A DNA stretch of 64,000 bases, from contig NC_090323.1 in the NCBI RefSeq assembly GCF_040869045.1, forward strand, positions 266,232,392-266,296,391. The letters run 5' to 3'. Numbering within the stretch: position 1 is the first letter of the stretch; the number at the start of each line of letters is the position of its first letter. Under the pieces are notes generated by a model. That model was given only the letters and a program-made list of their open reading frames with translations. It was not told where the DNA came from and did not search any database. The stretch comes from Eurosta solidaginis (taxonomy: Eukaryota > Arthropoda > Insecta > Diptera > Tephritidae). This document shows, in pieces, positions 10,561 to 22,439 of this stretch. A program made the position numbers and the translations under genes.

Positions 10561-12514
10561 TATCACCGGTGCTGGCTTAGTGTTGTTGTATACGTGGCTA
10601 CGCCTCATTAGTATAGGGGGAAGGATAACGTTGACCAAGAACTTCTAAATCATTTAATCCAGAGCCTTTTGCAGACTAAGTATATTGGAAGATTTGCAGC
10701 TAAGTGGTACATATGGCTTTATTTGTACGGATCCTTCACTACAATGGGCGGCATCGGGGCGTAGAAGTAGCCTTTCTACAGCAAAGGGTATATTTAATAC
10801 AAGACCGCTAACCCCGCCTTGAGTTAGCAGTTTGTCGTTCGAAAATCTCGATTTACTCAGAGAAATACTAACAATGATAAAGATAAGAGGGAGATGGGCG
10901 CGCAAACCGGGAATGAAGAAAGCCCTATTCGAACATGGATAGTCAGTGTGAAAGGGAACAAATTAAGCAGAGAAGGGTACGATACAGAGAGGGAGAAAGA
11001 GCGCATTAGAAGAATATTTCTATGAGAACTCTTTGAAATACTTCACCATAGGTTTTACTTGACATAGCTGTTGGCTGCCGCCACACGTGCAACATTATTC
11101 ATGCAACGGATTTGTTCCCTGATTTCCAGCCGAAAGCACATCATCAAATATTCCCTTTCCAAAACATTTCAATAGCTTCATAGCATTTGTAACCGTACTA
11201 CATCAATTTGGGGCAACATAGACAAACTTAATAGAAACAAACAACCGTAAATGGTCACATGTTGCAAGTTAAGTTCGACAACTGTCAGCCTATTTAGTTA
11301 GTGGCAAGCATTGGCCATGTCATACACGATATAACTAATAATTCAGTTGACACGTACAATTTGAAACTTCAGTGCCCAGAATAAAAACGTCGAACATTCT
11401 AACACGAACATACTAATGTAAAACTAAAACAGAAACAAAAAAAAAAAAAAAAAAATTGTAAAATAAAAAATGCAATGAAAAATTGTAACAAAAAAGCAAA
11501 ATTTTAAAACTAAAATAAAAAAAAATTGCTTTTGTATATTCAAGCGGTCGAAAAAAAAGCAATGAAAGTGGCAACACGGCAGCTGCCAACGGGGTCGTCA
11601 CTTGCAACACATACGAAGGACACTAGTTAAACAATAGCAACAACATTGCAAAAGCACTGACAATTCAAATGTATCTCGTTCAGTTAGTTCGCGTAATATG
11701 CATGAATATTTTATAAGAATCTCTGGTCGCAATTTTTCTTAACTAAATTTTCAAATGTGACTTGCTGTGCTACCTCCGCCCTGCCTGCCTTTTTTGTATT
11801 TTGGTACATCCTTTTTTGCAATTCACTATTGTTGGCGTTATTGCTGTTGTTAGTTCAGGAGAATCACGAAAAAAAAAACAGTTCACTTGCTTGGACAGTC
11901 TTTTAAGTTTGTCCGTCCGTCCGTTAAGCCATCGTTAGTAGAAGCCGCAATATGCCATTTGGGAGGCATGGCACTTGCTACACTTGCCACTTGCCACATT
12001 CACTTTATGCAGTAAAAAGGCAATGTTGCATTACAACACCACTTACATTGGTAGCTCAATTGTGGCACGTTGTGTGCGCTACAATTTCTTTTAAAGAAAA
12101 GTATGTCCGTGTATGTGAATGTAACTCCGTTTTTGTTGCGGTTATCCTTTGTGTGTGTCCTTAGCTCTTCTGCATGAAACGTTAGCATACGACGTGAGAC
12201 AAACGGCATTCGGTATACGGCATACGACAGCATGTGCCATGATGTTGCACGTGCAACACCACATTCATTTGTTTAGTGTTGAAAGTACGGTATCTTTGCT
12301 ACTGTGCTGCTGAACTATAGAGATGAACTGCAACGAAACCGTTGACTTCGTAAACCACTTTAAGTGAATATTTGAATTGTTGGCTTTGGTCTTTTTTTGG
12401 GACACTTTTGGGGTTTTCCACCTAGTGGCCTCAGTGTGCATTTGCGATCTGTTAAGACAATGGGGTCGTCAGTGATGCCTTTTATTTGAACATATGTTTA
12501 TATACCCTATATGA
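10561..12514. other. Unassigned non-coding DNA
   Basis: It contains a purine-rich patch at 10870-11010, an A-rich block at 11435-11530, and the motif CTTGCCACTTGCCACATTC near 11981-12001. No genes or element ends recognised. Confidence 0.45.
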
Positions 12515-13660
12515 TACTTAGGTAAGGTTGGATTCGATTTGGTTAAAAGGATGTTATCATTATTATTAGGCCTCGATGCGCTGCAACTTTTCTTTAGATC
12601 TATTGTGCTTGACCTTTCAGCTTATTACGGTAGGTGGAGGTCTTTAATGAATTAAAGTACCTCGTGAGGCCTTTACTTTATATCACGAGGCGGTTGGGAG
12701 TCACGCCACCTAGATGGGATAATCTCTACCCTGTATGAGCCACGTATTCGCAGAGAATGGGTTCCGGCGTCTCATCCTACAGCTCACATAAGCCACAGAT
12801 TTGCATATCGGACAGACTTAAATGTCTTAGGTACTATTCTAGACCACAGTTCACTAGGTCCTTTTTGTAGTTCTGTCTATAAATACCAGCTTCCGTTTTT
12901 ACGGCATCAAATTTTGATCCATCGGTGAGCTGACCTTTGAATCAGGGCCATTATATGCATTCTCGGCTTCCCAAATATCTCTGTCCGCAAAAGAAACCTC
13001 AACGCTCGCTGAGATTTTGAGCTCAGGGGCCATTATGTAGTTGTAGTATGGGATTTTATATAAATTTAATTATTCCTATGCCCTGTCATGTTTCCGATCT
13101 TTAGCTTATAAATATTTTGAATAATTAATCCAGCTGCTGCTCCTTAGGGAAGGAAAGTATTTCCACTAAGGCCCTAAGTACATCAGCAAGGGACTTTCTC
13201 ATCGTTCCCGTTATGCGAACATATACTGGTTCAAGCAGTTTGCTAAATTTTGTTATTGCTATTGTTTGTGTGGTCTTCGGCCACCAAACTAAGAAGGCAT
13301 AGGCGATTATTGGCTTCACAGCAGTATTAAAGGGATGGCGTATGATTTTGTTAGATATCCCCATGCTTTACCATTGAGTCGAGTATGGACGAGGAAAGCT
13401 CTTGTTGCCACGTAAGGGCTCGGTTCAGTACAATCCCTAGGTATTTTGCTTTCATTGGAAATCGGATTTTGATTTCTTTTATTCTCGCCTTATCGAAAGC
13501 CCTAAGTTGTAAATAAAAGCGCAAAGGGCTACATGTATTTTTATACTTCAAAGCATTTTAAAGTTTTTTCATGACACTATAAATAGCCGTCTCTCTGGAT
13601 TTTCCTTACTGATAGACAAATTGATTCCTACACAGAGTGAGTTTGTTTGGGTTGATCTCC
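12515..13660 (-). mobile_element. Decayed LINE fragment (RT thumb, RNase H, zinc knuckle)
   Basis: Minus-strand translation in broken frames gives LINE ORF2 blocks in the right order. An INPNKLTL-like segment lies near 13620. KAKYLGIVLNRALTWQQEL follows in 13351-13551, and AVKPIIAYAFLVWWPKT (the connection after RT) in 13125-13364. LTDGSKFDAVKTEAG, the first RNase H block, is at about 12880-12930. A C-G-L-C... E-P-I-L-C tail, corresponding to the zinc knuckle but holding a stop codon, lies near 12740-12795. The 3' end is probably near 12520, where AGGTAAGGTT recalls the family's TTAGG-type tail. Many stops and frameshifts make it an old copy. No TSD was found. Confidence 0.7.
13125..13364 (-). 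pseudogene. LINE RT/connection remnant
   Basis: This 79-codon frame contains AVKPIIAYAFLVWWPKT followed by ITGTMRKSLADVL. The block corresponds to the VKPILLYG-x-LVRWKALD and GALRTTPT segments of the better preserved LINE at 52570-53929. It lies between the RT palm and RNase H in these elements and is a useful diagnostic. It is non-functional. Confidence 0.7.
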
Positions 13661-13679
13661 CTACGGACGTACATTGGCT

Positions 13680-16020
13680 TCATCACACTTTCACTAGGAT
13701 AAATTTATGTCCATGTGAGAAGTACTGTCCCAACAGAAAATGCTCTCATCTTGAACCCTATCATCATTAATCAATTGTCTTGTCATGGCTATATTTTTCT
13801 AAGAAGATTCAAATACTTATCCATTATATTTAGGGTATATAATCTTTGCTCCCTCTCCTCTTCTTCAATTTTCTTCTTTGGCACAATGTGCTATTTGGCG
13901 ACGGTGGCGCTGGTGGATCTATGTGGATTTGACTCTAACTTACAAATGACTACAACGGCCTTAACGGCCCCACCAAATGCGGCATATACAAATAAAAATT
14001 GTTATTGTAGCCACAATGCGTTTTGCTGTATATTGTGTTGAATTTCGTGCTGATGTTGGTGGCGATGGCGGCGGCGGCGACGGTGCCACTGCGTCACTAC
14101 GTGGTTACGAAATTTATAATGGAAACGGAAGCAACATCTTTGGCGGCATACCAGCAATTCGTTTATTTCCTAACCGTCTCTTTATACATCTCGGCTGCAA
14201 AAAAAAAAACAAAAAACAACAAACCAAACTGAGCTGACCGAAAAAAAGAAAAAGAAATAACAAAAATAAATAAATAAACACAAAAATAACTAACGGGAGG
14301 TAAAATTGCGTTTTGTTGTCCTTACCACTATTGGCCGCGTTATCGTTGTCAGCATATGAAAGTAGATATCCTTTTTGTCTGCACACCGCCACACATCAAT
14401 GTCTCTAAGTTAAGTTGCCACTGATTTGTCCTACAACTTGGAAAATGTTATAACATCACTCTCCTACCCCAACAACAGCAAATGGAGTCCGGGCCACTGT
14501 CGTAAATCGCATAAATTGTATAATTTTGACTGCATGTGGTTGTCGCAATTGTCGTTGATTGTCGTTGTTGTTGCTGTGATGTTGTTTCTCTTTTTTATTG
14601 CTGTCATTGCTATTGCAAATGTTTTGGCAATACTGCAATGAAATTTCGTAGGTGCATTGCCGATTGCCAAAGCTGTCACCTCCATCACCGCCAGCGCCAC
14701 CACCGCCACAGACGGCACGAGTGCCTCCTTCACAATCTACCCGCTCCTCTTGTACATATGTCTATACTGCCACTATTATATACAGCCTCCGTAATTCCGT
14801 TTGCATAAACTTGAACGTGCCGCATATCAGACACACAAATACATACACGCATGTTGCACGTCTAACAACCTAGTCGTTGAGTAGTCCAACGGTGTTGTCC
14901 TCTTAGTTTTTGGCTATGCTGGAGCTCGTATTTCTTTGAGGCGAAAAACTCTGGCAAAAGATGTGCCTGCAGTCGCGTTGGCTCATCTCACAATGGCAGT
15001 AGGAGCTACACTTAACAATATTTCGTATTATTTTTTGTGTTGTTATTATTTTGGCATCTCCTACCACTGGTGTGGTGTCAGTGTAAACCGGAAGCGAAAC
15101 AATATGTCGCATGTATGCATATGTGACCTGCGGCATATTGTGTCTCATGTATGAGAAGAGCGATCTCATATGTGGAGTTTGTGAGTATGTGGCAGTCAGA
15201 GACACAATTTATTTCCTGCAGCGCTTCAATGGCATGGGTGGTTTGTGCAGGCCAGAGTTAAGGGTGTGCGCCCATGCCTTGTGCCAGGGGAATATGTGGG
15301 GCGTGCTCATAAATTCGATTGTGGTTTACTGCATTCATTTCGTTTTCGAGCACTGAAAGTTTCGATTATTTTTTAAGTTTTTTTTTGCATTGTCTCCTTT
15401 TTTGTCATTTCTTGGTCAGTTTGGTGCTGAGGGTCTCAAGTAGAAGGTGTTTGGCACAAAGTCGTTCATCTTTGCCATTGACGGTATTCTACGGCTCATG
15501 CAACAGTGGCTGGTAAAGTGCATGAAATTTGCGTTGTTGCACGTGTCAGTTGAGTTCATAAATTAAAATGAGTTTTAAATGAAATTTCTTACGGAGATAG
15601 GCTTTACGGAAAATATATTTCATCTGAAGGATATATTAGGCAATATAAACGAAAATTGCTTCTTGGAAATTCCTTGAGGTAATTTGATTATTATTAATTA
15701 TTTGACATAGTAGAAAATAAAAAGTTGGAGTTTGGTTTAACCCATACCTTAAAGGTAAGAGCGGGGCAATGTAATTCTGTATTGAGTTTGTCACTCGCCA
15801 ATGCAGAAACTATTGAATTTTGCAAAATAGTAAGGCTTGAGGCCATAGGGACTTTCAAAAATTTTCCAGATGAAGGGCTCCTTCTCAAATGTTTTTTATC
15901 CTCTGAAATATTCGTAACTGCAATCTGTCCACATAAGCTCAGATTTGCTGCAGGTATTGCGATAGTCCTCTAGGCTTCCTTGGTTTAGTCTAAATGGGAA
16001 TTCGGCTGAGAGTTACAGTG
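13680..16020. other. Unassigned non-coding DNA
   Basis: Many overlapping short frames on both strands (13.7-15.9 kb) come from CA/GT- and CGG-containing simple sequence. I see no conserved domain, RNA gene or element border. A small GGC/GAT triplet patch lies at 14052-14082. Confidence 0.45.
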
Positions 16021-16024
16021 GAGG

Positions 16025-16300
16025 TGGAGTAAGACTGGGAGCGGTAGTGTTAGTGGTCGTGGTGGTGCTAGTGGTAATGATAGGAGTAGTGGTAGCGGCA
16101 ATGGTTGTAGTAGTGGTATTGGTGAGGTAGTAGTAGTGGTAATGGTAGTCGTAGTGGTAGTGGTAGTAGTAGTCATAGTCATAGTAGAAGTGGAAGTGGT
16201 TTTGTTAGTAGAAGTGGTAGTAATAGGGGTAGTGCTAGAGGCAGTGGCAGTGATAGTTGTACTAGTGTTGGTAGTAGTTTTGGTAATGGATATGTAGTGA
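16025..16300. repeat. Imperfect trinucleotide block (GTA/GTG type)
   Basis: The plus strand is made of GTAGTG, GTAGTA and GTGGTA steps with few interruptions. The complementary strand therefore stays open and encodes an artefactual Thr/Ser-rich peptide (15985-16494). A purine-rich stretch continues to about 16480. This is simple sequence, not a gene. Confidence 0.8.
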
Positions 16301-16539
16301 GATTGGGAGTGGGTGGGGAGGGAAAGTGGGAGTTGGAGTACAATAATAAGGTGGGAAGTGGGAAGGAGGGGAGAACAAGTGAGGATAGGGAGAATTGAAA
16401 AAGGACAGGAATAAGTTTCAAAAATGAAGATAGAGTTATAGAAGAAGAGAAAGGAGAAAGGGAATGATGAGAACGGTAGGAGGACGTTAAACAAATGTAG
16501 GCAATCTTACTTTCAGGCAAGGGCGTCCTTCGAATATCC

Positions 16540-16990
16540 TACGTTGGGCTACGTTAGGTTGATTGTTGGCTGCATCGCAAGGAAAGCTCACAGAGGACCG
16601 ATGTGATCTCATTCACAATAATTACCCCGTAAACTTTAATTACTTGGAGGATCGCTGCGTAGTAACGATGTAATTTGATTGTGATTGCTATTTGGGAGAT
16701 CGAGTTAACACCTGGCTACCCTCTAAGCAGACTAAGTGGCCAGCGAAACTGCTTTTAACTTTCGTTTGAATTGTACAAAATCGGGCTAAAAGAAATCTGT
16801 TGCCGCAGATTTTGCTATGACCTGGAACCCAGATAAACACAATCTTAAAATAATTTAATGCAATCGCAAGCACAATCTTGTACGCCCTGAACATCCTCGA
16901 TCGGATAACAGTCGATCTCGAAGCCTCATTTGTCACTTGGCTATCCAAGTAGGTATAAAATACTCTAACCGTAATATCACTGTCTAGCAT
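16540..16990 (-). mobile_element. Decayed LINE fragment, RNase H part
   Basis: The minus-strand frame at 16688-16990 contains VFYTYLDSQ, aligning with the IYSDSQAA block of RNase H, and IVFIWVPGHSKICGN, aligning with IIWVPGHSDIPGN in the LINE at 52570-53929. Catalytic residues are partly lost. Near 16548-16563 GGCTACGTTAGGTTGA looks like the TTAGG-type 3' end in antisense. The zinc-knuckle segment is deleted or unrecognisable between them. It is a short, old copy. Confidence 0.6.
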
Positions 16991-16999
16991 CCCATTCGC

Positions 17000-18863
17000 A
17001 GCATCCTTAAAAGCAGCTGCTTACGGCTGGAAGTGACCAATAAAGTGTCTAAATATTTAAAGATTTCTTACTTGCTCAAAGCCCAGTTTTCTTCTGATTA
17101 CAAGTTTACATAAAGTTTTTATTGTAAATTTTGTTTAAATTCTTTCTCAAATCAATATTCTAACTTTTTATTTAAAACTTGGTGTGAAATGTGGCATATT
17201 GCCTGCTGCCACGTAAATACGTTCAGATTTGTAAAAGTAACCTCCTCGCTCAAATACTTCAATGCATGCCGAACCCATCACACTTGCAACAACAATGAGA
17301 ATGTAAGACAACTGCTTAAACGTGCCTAAGACAGTGTGGCAGCTGAAAAGTCTTTTACTTAGCAATTCATATGCGCACACACAACCCTTCCTTTGTACAT
17401 ACATATATGCACATATGTGAATTATCTCTGTAAGAATATGTCCAACACTTAGTATGTGCCGAAAAAGTAAATTTAAGTGCAGTGTACGTGCGCCAAGGCA
17501 ATTGGCAAATTCGAAGGCGTCTACAATTGGTTGTTGGCACTATTGACTAGCAGCTAAGCTCCCCACCCAAAAACGCCCGACTTCCGCCTGACTCAAGTCC
17601 ATAGACTACAAACTACTTTTGACTTGCGAGAACGCCTTGCATAGCCCGGCTGGCGGCTGATGGCTGTCATCCCAGGAGGGTGTTTGCGGGCGAATTATCC
17701 TTTCAATTTGTCTTGGCATATGTGCCGCCACATTGCCACCGCCACTTGCCATATTGCCACACATTCATGTTGCACGACACGCCAAAGTCTTCGGCTTTGC
17801 CGTTATGCGGACAGCGTCTTCCATATTCGTACGCCTCTTTACGATTTGTGTATTTACTTGGGTTATTTGTTGCCGACTGCCCTGCAGTCAGCGCCAACTA
17901 TTAGCTTATCAGTTTGGCAAGTGTGGCAAGTGAGGCAAGTGAAACGTTTTCGTACGCCGTAGGAATTGAAATGCTCTTGGTGGCATTGTCTTGAGATTTA
18001 CCTCTTCTCGCACTTACTTAGCACAGCTAACATGGGTTTATTTTATATATTTACTTCAAATTGTATATTTCTTTAATTTTCTACAAATTCTATGCCGATT
18101 TGATTTGCTTTCTTTCTGCACTACTTCTCGCAAGCTTTGTTGCATTACGGGTTTCGGGAGCTTACACATGTGTACATAAACAAGGCAATATATATTTATA
18201 AAAATATGCTGTTTTGAAATTCTTTTACTTTGACTACGTTAACTTGTATTACATTTGTTGTTGTTTTCTACTCAATTTTCATCTATTTTCGTATGCAGTA
18301 AAGCAAATGCATACCAAAGTCAGAATTGATTTATATTGAAAATTGTTACTTTGGCTCAAATCGTCTCAACTCATCCGTAGCCTTTTGGCCGTTCAAAGTT
18401 TTGCAACACTGTAGTGAGGTTAAATATAAAGTGATATATTCTACTTGCATTATAGTCATCTACATATATTGTGTATGTTTGTATGTAGATGTATGCTGTC
18501 CTCACTGACTGAATGTGGCATGGTTGAAAAGTGTTGAGACATTGAAAATCTAAAAGCCAATTGATTTTTGATTTAGTTTTTTTTTTTTGCTTTCAAATTT
18601 TCATTTTCTCTATTGCGCATTTGGTATATGCTTTATGCCGTTTTCTATTCTTTATTCTTTGCAATGTTTTAAATAATATATTTTATTCTACAATGTTGCA
18701 ATGTGGTTGATTAGGGACAGAGATGGGCATTATTAGATGGGAAAGGATCGCGTAAAATGAATAAATGAATTTGAGTTGATATTTTATATAATAATTTTGA
18801 TAAATTTATTGGCCAAGAATTAAAAATTTGTTGGCATAGTCTCAACGTGTCTATAAAAATAAG
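17000..18863. other. Unassigned non-coding DNA
   Basis: AT-rich. 17720-17950 has recurring TTGCCAC/GGCAAGTG short motifs and overlapping frames in several phases, but no identifiable domain. There are microsatellite-like ACATAT steps near 17398-17418. Confidence 0.45.
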
Positions 18864-19073
18864 CAAATGCAAGACGCGATAAGAGGCGAAGAGATTTTAG
18901 GCCGCGCTCGGAGTGTTTGCCATATTGATGCCGAGGGGAGACCACGATTAGAAACCATTTTTCTAATTGAGAATAACTTGTTTCTAAATTTTTTTATTTT
19001 GCTTTGCCCAGGAATTGCACCCAAGATCTTCGGTATGATAGGCGAAGCACACTACCTTCACACCACGGTGGCC
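18864..19073 (-). mobile_element. tRNA-derived SINE, internally deleted copy
   Basis: It is homologous to the fuller copy at 23720-24073. The RNA polymerase III head is at the right end: the B-box complement GGAATTGCACC at 19011-19021 and CACCACGGTG at 19061-19070. The family's 3' end, with the GCGCGATAA-type motif, is at the left (near 18874). About 130 bp of the body are missing between GGCCGCGCTC and GGAGTGTTTGCC. The copy lies just upstream of the recognisable start of a decayed LINE. Confidence 0.65.
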
Positions 19074-19239
19074 TGTGTCTATACTGTTACCAAAAGTTGG
19101 TTCGACGAAAAAACGAGCATTACTATCAACACCCAGGTTCAATTGTAAAAAAACCCTTGTCCTCTTATAATACCAGAAGTTGTATAAGACCTACCATGAT
19201 TCGGCTAATGAACATTTAATTGCTCAAAGTAACCTTCAT

Positions 19240-19742
19240 TCCAAGGCCTTTAGAAGCGCTTACATTTCACCAAAGGACTTAAGACCAGTATCGTCGGTTC
19301 TCCTTGAAATATTGGAGTGCCTCATTAATCTATAAGAACGTACCACAATTTCCCGGGGGTATCACAGCATGCTTGTACGGAAAGGGCTCCCATTCGATTG
19401 TAAAGCCAAACGAAGGCTCTCCATAGTACATAGAATTTGCTTGGAGTTCTTTTCAAGACATCGAAAGGGAGTTTAAAAATGTACTTAAAGTCTACCTTAA
19501 TGAATTCAATGCAACCATCTCGGCGTAGTATGGTGGAACTACTAACGAGAAAAAAGCGTAAAGAGCTCTGCTAAAGTGGGCTGTGTTTTCTCCTCTAGGA
19601 TGGGTGAAAAAACAAGCTTTTGAAGGCTGCCGATTGGTTGCTTACGCAGATAAAAATTATATTTTGATCACGGACAAATTTCGGGACAGATATTTAAAAT
19701 ATTCCAATGCAGGACTGCCTCTATTGGGGGAGTACCACTGGG
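19240..19742 (+). mobile_element. Decayed LINE, segment 1 of 3 (RT palm)
   Basis: Translation in broken frames gives RT blocks: KDLRPVSSVLLEILECLI (the FRPISL block), a REGS-like stretch, then FSPLGWVKKQAFEGCRLVAYADKNYILI. The last corresponds to LSPLLW...AYADD with the second Asp replaced by Lys. The coding sequence stops at 19742 and resumes at 24291 after a foldback insertion, where a W...STTGLN-type stretch reads on in register with the GLGVNP block. It has many stops and is dead. The segment may extend left of 19240. Confidence 0.7.
19735..19742. repeat. 8-bp target-site duplication, left copy (foldback element)
   Basis: CCACTGGG occurs here and at 24291-24298, directly repeated at the two borders of the inverted-repeat element. 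Bases next to the repeat differ on both sides, so it is exactly 8 bp. Confidence 0.75.
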
Positions 19743-20022
19743 CGTTATCAACAAATTTGAATAACCATTGACGAAAAAATAAAAAATCAATTTTTATTCA
19801 TTATTCAAGAAAACTTGAGTGATGAATAACATGGTATTTTTTATTCAAGCATTTCTTGAATAATGAATAACATTTTCTCGTTATTCAAAATATTCTAATT
19901 ATTGATAACCGCCCATTCTTATTTTTGCAAATTTTGAATAATGAGTTGAGTTATTATTCATTATTTACAAAATATGGAATAACAATAAAATTTTAAGTTT
20001 TATTCAGTTATTCAAAAATAAA

Positions 20023-22248
20023 ACAAGTAAGGAAGGTTAAGTTCGGGTGTAAACGAACATTACATACTCAGTTGAGAGCTATGGTGACAACATAAGGGAA
20101 AATAACCATGTAGGAAAATGAAACGAGGGAAACCCTGGAATGTGTTTGTATGACATGTGTATCAAATGAAAGGCATTAAAGAGTATTTTATGAGGGAGTG
20201 GATCATAGTTCTATAGGTGGACGCCATTTAGGGATATCGCCATAAAAGTGGATCAGGGTTGACTCTAGAATTTGTTTGCACGATATGGGTATCAAATGGA
20301 AGGTGTTAATGAGTATTTTAAAAGGGAGTAATCCTTAGTTCCATAGGTGGACGCCGTTTCGAGATATCTCCATAAAGGTGGACCAGGGGTGACTCTAGAA
20401 TACGTTTGTATAATATGGGTATCAAACGAAAGGTGTTAATTAGTATCTTAAAAGGGCGTGGGGCTTAGTTCTATAGGTGGACGCCTTTTCGAGGTGTCGC
20501 AATAAAGGTGGACCAGGGGTGACTCTAGACTTTGTTTGTACGATATGGGTATCAAATGAAAGGTGTTAATGAGTATTTTTAAAAGGGAGTGGGCCCTCGT
20601 TTTATAGGTGGTCGCCTTTTCGAGATATCGCCATAAAGGTGGACCAGGGGTGACTCTAGAATATGTTTGTACGATATGGATATCAAATGAAAGGTGTTAA
20701 TGAGTATCTTAAAAGGGCGTGGGGCTTAGTTCTATAGGTGGACGCCTTTTCGAGACATCGCTATAAAGGTGGACCAGGGGTGACTCTAGAATGTGTTTGT
20801 ACGATATTGGTATCAAATTAAAGGTATTAATGAGAGCTTTAAAAGGGAGTGGTGGTAGTTGTATATGTGAAGGCATTTTCCAGATATCGACCAAAATGTG
20901 GACCAGGGTGACCCAGAACATAATCTGTTGGATACCGCTAATTTATTTATATATGTAATACCTGCCAAGATTTCAAGGGTTCTTTATTTCGCCCTGCAGA
21001 ACTTTTTCATTTTCTTCTACTTAATATGGTAGGTGTCACAACCATTTTACAAAGTTTTTTCTAAAGTTATATTTCGCGTCAATAAACCAATCCAATTACC
21101 ATGTTTCATCCCTCTTTTCGTATTTGGTATAGAATTATGGCATTTTTTTCATTTTTCGTAATTTTCGATATCGAAAAAGTGGGCGTGGTTACGGTCCGAT
21201 TTCATTAATTTTAAATAGCGATCTGAGATGAGTGCCCAGGAACCTACGTACCAAATTTCATCACGATACCTCAAAATTTACTTAAGTTATCGTGTTAACG
21301 GCCATGCGGAAGGACAGACGGACGACTGTGTATAAAAACTGGGCGTGGCTTCAACCGATTTCGCCCATTTTCACGGAAAACAGTTAACGTCATAATATCT
21401 ATGCCCCTACCAAATTTCAAAAGGATTGGTAAATTTCTGTTCGACTTATGGCATTAAAAGTATCCTAGACAAATTAAATGAAAAAGGGCGGAGCCACGCC
21501 CATTTTGAAATTTTCTTTTATTTTTGTATTTTGTTGCACCATATCATTACTGGAGTTGAATGTTGACATAATTTACTTATATACTGTAAAGATATTAAAT
21601 TTTTTGTTAAAATTTTACTTTAAAAAAAATTTTTTTTTAAAAGTGGGCGTGGTCCTTTTCCGATTTTGCTAATTTTTATTAAGCGTACATATAGTAATAG
21701 GAGTAACGTTCGTGCCAAATTTCATCGTGATATCTTCAACGACTGCCAAATTACAGCTTGCAAAAATTTTAAATTACCTTCTTTTAAAAGTGGGCGGTGC
21801 CACGCCCATTGTCCAAGCTTTTACTAGTTTTCTATTCTGTGCCATAAGGTCAACCCATCTACCAAGTTTCATCGTTTTAGCTTTCTTTGGTAATGAATTA
21901 TCGCACTTTTTCGGTTTTTCGAAATTTTCGATATCGAAAAAGTGGGCGTGGTTATGGTCCGATTTCGTTCATTTTAAATAGCGATCTGAGATGAGGGCTC
22001 AGGAACCTACGTACCAAATTTCATCAATTTACCTCAAAATTTACTCAAGTTATCGTGTTAACGGACGGACGGACGGACGGACAGACGGACGCACGGACGG
22101 ACATGGCTCAATCAAATTTTTTTTCGATCCTGATTATTTTGATATATGGAAGTCTATATCTATCTCGATTCCTTTATACCTGTACAACCAACCGTTATCC
22201 AATCAAACTTAATATACTCTGTAAGCTCTGCTCAACTGAGTATAAAAA
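20023..22248 (+). mobile_element. DINE-1/mini-me-like (Helentron-type) element, copy A
   Basis: The left end is ACAAGTAAGGAAGG then TTCGGGTGTAAACGAACA, a short hairpin. The right end is GCTCTGCTCAACTGAGTATA. An internal GGAC tetranucleotide run followed by ATGGCTCAATCAAA (22060-22120) matches the GTCY core known from dipteran mini-me/DINE-1 elements. CATACTCAGTTGAG near the left end pairs with CTCAACTGAGTAT at the right. 20150-20900 holds about six tandem units of 130 bp (GGACCAGGGGTGACTC...). The right half has several blocks with GGGCGTGG or CCACGCCC. There is no coding capacity. It interrupts the left arm of the foldback element. Class assignment to Helentrons is from family knowledge, not from a protein. 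Confidence 0.65.
20150..20910 (+). repeat. Tandem array of about 130-bp units inside Helentron-like copy A
   Basis: GGACCAGGGGTGACTCTAGA recurs at 130-131-bp spacing (for example 20381, 20511, 20642, 20772). Each unit also contains ATATGGGTATCAAA, GGTGTTAATGAG and TAGGTGGACGCC. Copy C at 34380-35110 has the same array; copy B (27960-28200) has fewer units. The number of units is the main length difference between copies. Confidence 0.85.
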
Positions 22249-22439
22249 TAAACCATCGAGATGCCCTGAAAATATGCACATATGCGTAACCAGTTCGCGT
22301 GTAGTTCTGAAGCTGCTTAGGGTAATATTGAGATGATTTTGGGGAGTATTCGCAGGGTTTTTTGGGGGCCGTTTAGGGGTATTTCCTGGGACACCCTGGG
22401 GATCCTCCCGGGTATATTGGGGTCCATTCGAGGGGCTCC

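Noticed and set aside
15985..16494. 169-codon Thr/Ser-rich frame on the minus strand
   Set aside because: Reads through a GTA/GTG triplet block and purine-rich sequence; composition alone keeps it open.
20150..20910. Regularly spaced repeats that might suggest a CRISPR-like array
   Set aside because: The repeats are 130 bp, contiguous without unique spacers, belong to a eukaryotic transposable element, and recur in copies B and C.
21478..21672. 64-codon frame nearly identical to one at 28775-28969
   Set aside because: Homology comes from two Helentron-like copies; the frame contains the CCACGCCC blocks and a poly-T run and is not a conserved protein.
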